This document shows, piece by piece, positions 60,758 through 64,000 of a stretch of DNA of 64,000 nucleotides (position 1 is the first letter of the stretch; each line of letters starts with the position of its first letter). The DNA lies in NCBI GenBank assembly GCA_036004445.1, contig DASYRL010000068.1, forward strand, positions 1-64,000. The letters run 5' to 3'. Under the pieces are notes generated by a model. That model saw only the letters and a program-made list of their open reading frames with translations, had not been told where the DNA came from and searched no databases. A program made the translations under genes and the position numbers. Source of the stretch: DASXUC01 sp036004445. GTDB lineage: Bacteria; Sysuimicrobiota; Sysuimicrobiia; Sysuimicrobiales; Kaftiobacteriaceae.

Positions 60758-62551
60758 TCACGGCCGAAGCGGAAAGAGTACCGGGATGATAAAAGCGCCG
60801 AGAACAATCAGGATGAGGGCTAGGGGCACGCCGATCCGGAAGTAGTCTTTCAGTGTGTAGCCGCCCGGCCGCATCACCAGCAGGTTCACCGGACTCCCGA
60901 TGGGCGTAAACGTCGTGGCCGTGCCCGCCACCACCGCGAGCATCAACGGATAGACGCTGGCCCCGGTGGCGGTGGCCACGTTGAACGCGATGGGCGCCAG
61001 CACGACCGTCGCGGCCACGCTGGGCATCAGTTGATTCAGAACGGTTGCTGCCACGAGCAGCCCCACCATCGCCGGCCACGCCGCCTGGCCGAAGAGACCG
61101 AGGGCGCCGCTTACCACCGCCGACGCGGCACCCGTGCTGGCAACGGCGGTGCCGAGGGGGAGCAGGGCACCGATGAACACCAGGGTCCGGAGATCGATCG
61201 CCTGGTAGACTTCTTCGGCCGAGACGCACCCCGACGCGACGACGACCACGGCCGCAAACAGCGTGGCCACCGCGATCGAGGCGAGCCCGCTGACCGACAG
61301 AACGACCATCGCCACGACCGCCGCGATGGCCCACGGTACTTTGCCTGTGCGCGGCGGGTCGACCTCGCCGGTCTCGATGACCAGGAAGTCCGGATCGCGC
61401 TTGAGCATCCTGATGCGCTCCCGGTGTCCCTGCACCAGCAGCGCATCCCCCACCTGCAGCGGCACCTCGGCCAGGACCGTCCGCTTGGGCTGTCCCTCCC
61501 GCCAGATCGCCAGGACCGTCAGCCCGTACGCCTCTCGGAAGTTCAAGGCTTTCAGGGTCTTGCCGAGCAGCGACGTCCGCGGAGGTAAGATCACTTCCGC
61601 CACGCGGACGTCGCCGGATTCGATGACGTAGGCTTCCGCCGTACTGGCGCCGTGGAGCCCAAGCGGTTCGAGGGCGCCCGCCTGCGAGAGCTCCTCCAGG
61701 CGTCCTTGGACGAGCAGCCGGTCGCCGCTTTGCAATCGCTCCGAGGGAGCCGGTCCGGTGATGGCGCGGACGCCGCGGCTCACGCCGACGACCGTGATGC
61801 CCAGCGTTTTTCCCAGTTCACTCTCTTCAATCGACCGGCCGACCAGCGGAGAATCGGTGGGGATGCGTACCTCAAACAGCCGCTCCCGCAGCCGGTACAG
61901 CTCCATCAGCCGGCCGGGCTGCGGGATCTCGATCGCGGCGACGTTGGGAAGCCGGCGCCGGCCGAACACCGCGATGTACCCCATGCCGGCGAGCAAGAAG
62001 GCGGCACCCATGGGGAAGAACGAGAACAGACTGAAGGGATCGGCGCCGCCATCGGTGAGGGTCTGGCTCGCGATGAGGTTGCTCGGACCGGCGATGAGAG
62101 TGAGGACGCCACCCAGCCGCGTCCCCAAGGCCATCGGCAGCAGCAGTTTTGACGGGCTGATTCTCGCCTCGCGCGCGGTGGCCATCGCGGCGGGAAAGAG
62201 CACGGCGATCGCGCCGAGACTGTTCATGACGCCGGCCAGCAGTCCCGCGACGATCCCGAACGTCAGGACCAGCCGGACTTCGCTGCGGCCGGACATCCGC
62301 AGGATCTTCCGGCCGGCCCACCCCGCCAGTCCGACGCGCTCAAGCGCGGCGCCCACCACGAAAATCGAGGCCACGGCCAGCAGCGCCGGCGATCCGAATC
62401 CCGCGAAGCCTTGGTCCGGGGAGAGGATTCCCGACAGCAGCAGCGCCACCAGCACTGCGACGCCGACAAAATCCGGACGCCAGCGGCCACCTAAGAACGC
62501 AATCGTGGCCACAGCCAAGACGATGAGGACGAACGCGGCGGATGGAGTCAA
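60758..62551 (-). CDS. SLC13/DASS-type transporter with two TrkA-C domains
   Basis: 597 residues. N-terminal half about five to six membrane helices (AAFVLIVLAVATIAFLGG and AGVMNSLGAIAVLFPAAMATA), two RCK_C/TrkA-C regulatory domains in the middle (ERLFEVRIPTDSPLVGRSIEE and EVILPPRTSLLGKTLKALNFREA) and a second membrane half ending FIIPVLF. Proteins of this shape (YfbS-like, SLC13) carry anions such as sulfate or dicarboxylates with Na+. The conserved NA/SNT-type motif is APIAFNVATATG and TFTPIGSPVNLLVM. Substrate is unproven. Confidence 0.87.
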   Translation of the reverse strand: MTPSAAFVLIVLAVATIAFLGGRWRPDFVGVAVLVALLLSGILSPDQGFAGFGSPALLAVASIFVVGAALERVGLAGWAGRKILRMSGRSEVRLVLTFGIVAGLLAGVMNSLGAIAVLFPAAMATAREARISPSKLLLPMALGTRLGGVLTLIAGPSNLIASQTLTDGGADPFSLFSFFPMGAAFLLAGMGYIAVFGRRRLPNVAAIEIPQPGRLMELYRLRERLFEVRIPTDSPLVGRSIEESELGKTLGITVVGVSRGVRAITGPAPSERLQSGDRLLVQGRLEELSQAGALEPLGLHGASTAEAYVIESGDVRVAEVILPPRTSLLGKTLKALNFREAYGLTVLAIWREGQPKRTVLAEVPLQVGDALLVQGHRERIRMLKRDPDFLVIETGEVDPPRTGKVPWAIAAVVAMVVLSVSGLASIAVATLFAAVVVVASGCVSAEEVYQAIDLRTLVFIGALLPLGTAVASTGAASAVVSGALGLFGQAAWPAMVGLLVAATVLNQLMPSVAATVVLAPIAFNVATATGASVYPLMLAVVAGTATTFTPIGSPVNLLVMRPGGYTLKDYFRIGVPLALILIVLGAFIIPVLFPLRP

Positions 62552-62554
62552 CTG

Positions 62555-62637
62555 CGTCTACCCTGTCTACCCAGTCTACCCAGTCTACGACCTCCCACGC
62601 ATGGTAGGGACTGGGAAGACTGGGAAGACTGGGTGGA
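62555..62637. repeat. Inverted array of 9-base units (GTCTACCCA)
   Basis: Left arm: GTCTACCCT GTCTACCCA GTCTACCCA GTCTACGAC (about 62557-62592). Right arm about 62605-62637: CTGGGAAGA, CTGGGAAGA, CTGGGTGGA, roughly the reverse complement. The unit is 9 bases. It is in the gap between the transporter and the thiolase gene, both minus strand. Confidence 0.85.
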
Positions 62638-62649
62638 CGAAGTTGTGTG

Positions 62650-63840
62650 TTAGAGTCGTTCGACAGCCATGGCGACGGCCTCACCGCCGGCCAGGCAGAT
62701 CGCCGCGATGCCCCGCCGGGCTTCGTATCGCGGCATGGCATAGAGCAGGGTGGTCAGAATGCGGGCGCCGCTGGCGCCGACGGGATGCCCCATCGCCACG
62801 GCGCCGCCGTGCACGTTGACGCGGTCGGCGCTGATGCCCAGGTCCCGCGACACGCCGATGACGACCGCGGCGAAGGCTTCGTTGATCTCGTAGAGATCGA
62901 CGTCGTCCTTGGTCCAGCCGATCTTCTCCAGCAGCGCCCGGGTCGCGTGCGCGGGCGCGATCGTGAACCACTCCGGCGCCATCGCTGCACCCGCGTAGCC
63001 GACCACGCGCGCCAGCGGACGCAGGCCCAGGGATGCCGCGACATCCGCGGCGGCCAGGACGACGGCGGCGGCCCCGTCGCTGTTGCTGCTCGAGTTGGCT
63101 ACGGTGACGGTGCCGTTTTCCTCGAATGCCGGCCGCAGCTTCCCGAGCTTCTCGAAGTCCACCCGCCGCGGCTCCTCGTCTTCGGCGATCACGACCGGCT
63201 CGCCTTTGGGCTGGGGGACTTCGACGGGGACGATCTCCTCTCCGAACCGGCCGTCATCCATGGCCGCGAGGGCACGCGAGTAACTCGCTCGGGCAAAGTC
63301 ATCCTGCTCGATTCTGGAGATGCGATACTCCCGTGCGAGGATTTCGGCGCAGTTGCCCATGTGGATCTGGTGGTAAGCGTCCGTCAGGCCGTCATGCAGC
63401 ACGCTGTCAATGAGCCGGTCGTTGCCCAGCCGGTAGCCCGTGCGCGCCTTCGTCAGTAGGTACGGCGCGCCGCTCATGCCCTCGAATCCTCCCGCGACGA
63501 CGATGTCCGCGTCGCCCAGGGCGATGGCCTGCGTGGCCAGCATCGCAGCCTTGAGGCCGGATCCGCACATCTTGTTGACGGTGGTCGCGGGCACGGAGTG
63601 CGGCAGTCCCGCCCGGATCGCCGCCTGGCGCGCGGGCGCCTGGCCCAGCCCCGCGCTCAGCACGTTGCCCATGATGACCTCGGAGACGGCATCCTTGTCG
63701 ATGCCGGCCCGGCGCACGGCTTCGGCGATGGCGATGCTGCCAAGCTGCGGAGCGGGGATCGACGCGAGCCCACCGAGAAACCTGCCGATGGGGGTCCGCG
63801 CCGCGCTGAGGATGACAACATCACGGCCAGTTTTCATCAT
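62650..63840 (-). CDS. Acetyl-CoA C-acetyltransferase (thiolase)
   Basis: 396 residues from ATG 63840. VVILSAARTPIGRFLGGLAS, the nucleophile in NKMCGSGLKAAMLATQAI, NSDGAAAVVLAAADVAA, HGGAVAMGHPVGASGARIL (His of GHP) and ICLAGGEAVAMAVE (second Cys). Unlike the two thiolase-fold proteins above it retains all catalytic residues. It cleaves acetoacetyl-CoA or 3-ketoacyl-CoA, completing the acyl-CoA pathway with hbd and the acyl-CoA dehydrogenase. It is divergent from lysA. Confidence 0.95.
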   Translation of the reverse strand: MMKTGRDVVILSAARTPIGRFLGGLASIPAPQLGSIAIAEAVRRAGIDKDAVSEVIMGNVLSAGLGQAPARQAAIRAGLPHSVPATTVNKMCGSGLKAAMLATQAIALGDADIVVAGGFEGMSGAPYLLTKARTGYRLGNDRLIDSVLHDGLTDAYHQIHMGNCAEILAREYRISRIEQDDFARASYSRALAAMDDGRFGEEIVPVEVPQPKGEPVVIAEDEEPRRVDFEKLGKLRPAFEENGTVTVANSSSNSDGAAAVVLAAADVAASLGLRPLARVVGYAGAAMAPEWFTIAPAHATRALLEKIGWTKDDVDLYEINEAFAAVVIGVSRDLGISADRVNVHGGAVAMGHPVGASGARILTTLLYAMPRYEARRGIAAICLAGGEAVAMAVERL

Positions 63841-63861
63841 CTCGGCTTTAGTGTATCGCAC

Positions 63862-63890
63862 TTGAACCACACCGGCGACCTTGATAGAGT
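63862..63890 (+). promoter_or_regulatory. Candidate promoter for lysA, probably leaderless
   Basis: TTGAAC (63862-63867), 17-base spacer, TAGAGT (63885-63890), then 7 bases to ATG 63898. The spacing puts the transcript start at or next to the start codon, and no ribosome binding site precedes it. Confidence 0.5.
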
Positions 63891-63897
63891 ACCAGCG

Positions 63898-64000
63898 ATG
63901 ACCGCGAACCTCGCCGCACGGCACGGGTACGGCATGACGTCCGGCGGCCACCTGGCCGTCGGCGGGTGCGACGCCGTTGCGCTGGCGCACGAGTTCGGGA
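63898..64000 (+). CDS. lysA: Diaminopimelate decarboxylase, N-terminal end (partial)
   Basis: The frame MTANLAARHGYGMTSGGHLAVGGCDAVALAHEFG runs off the right edge. The segment GHLAVGGCDAVALAHEFG matches the opening of LysA (GHLxIGGxDAxxLAxEFGTPLYV), the PLP alanine-racemase-fold enzyme that makes lysine from meso-diaminopimelate. ATG 63898 stands right after a candidate -10. Only 34 codons are visible, so the call rests on this motif. No overlap with the divergent thiolase (57-base gap). Confidence 0.7.
   Translation, partial: MTANLAARHGYGMTSGGHLAVGGCDAVALAHEFG

Overview
The window is a gene-dense (few gaps above 150 bases), very GC-rich bacterial chromosome segment. It carries a PilQ-type secretin, PilM/N/O proteins and two O-antigen-ligase-like proteins, so the cell very probably has an outer membrane. 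Bacterial-type trmI (tRNA m1A58 methyltransferase), a separate-subunit B12 mutase, trimeric-type PNP, GTG/TTG starts and probable leaderless genes point to a deep-branching, Terrabacteria-like soil or sediment lineage such as Armatimonadota, Sysuimicrobiota (CSP1-3) or Chloroflexota relatives. I cannot fix the phylum from this sequence. There are no rRNA, tRNA, CRISPR, transposase or phage genes in view.

Layout. (1) 1-2.7 kb: the end of pilC, a broken DUF559 gene, a secreted protein of unknown function and two major-type pilins. (2) 2.75-20.6 kb: a long, tightly overlapping plus-strand locus for an exported surface polysaccharide. It holds a TPR protein, two polymerase/ligase-like membrane proteins, a GDP-mannose 3,5-epimerase homologue, a nucleotide-sugar dehydrogenase, a methyltransferase, a Wzx-like flippase, several glycosyltransferases and a polyprenyl glycosylphosphotransferase. 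(3) 20.7-25.7 kb: MoxR - DUF58 - TgpA-like transglutaminase, followed by prepilin peptidase PilD. (4) 25.7-26.7 kb: an AbrB/PIN toxin-antitoxin-like pair. (5) 26.7-35.9 kb: the main type IV pilus block, with minor pilins, a PilX-like protein, PilM-N-O, a PilP-like protein, PilQ, a TPR lipoprotein-like protein and another pseudopilin. (6) 35.9-48.6 kb: housekeeping genes pepP, efp, nusB, acylphosphatase, prenyltransferase, tlyA, NAD kinase, pyrG, BCAT, Nudix, xerD, deoB, PNP and pdp. (7) 48.6-63.8 kb: acyl-CoA metabolism, with 3-hydroxyacyl-CoA dehydrogenase, a minus-strand operon of two Cys-less thiolase-fold proteins and two DUF35 proteins, acyl-CoA dehydrogenase, EtfBA, a two-subunit B12 acyl-CoA mutase whose active-site residues look like isobutyryl-CoA mutase, and acetyl-CoA acetyltransferase. 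trmI and an SLC13-type transporter are interspersed. A lysA start lies at the right edge.

The most unusual layer is not a protein. The gaps contain a recurring architecture: two inverted arms, each of about four tandem copies of a 7-, 8- or 9-base unit, around a 20-30 base unique loop. The unit differs between loci (GTGAATC, GTGACTC, GGGAACA, GCAAGCGN, GTCTACCCA) but the layout is the same. A second family of palindromes (CCTCTCCCC..GGGGAGAGG plus a GAGGGTGAGG tail) sits in gaps and also inside two genes without breaking the frame. Several protein termini (DUF58, MoxR, TrmI, PilQ, DUF559) are made of translated repeat DNA.
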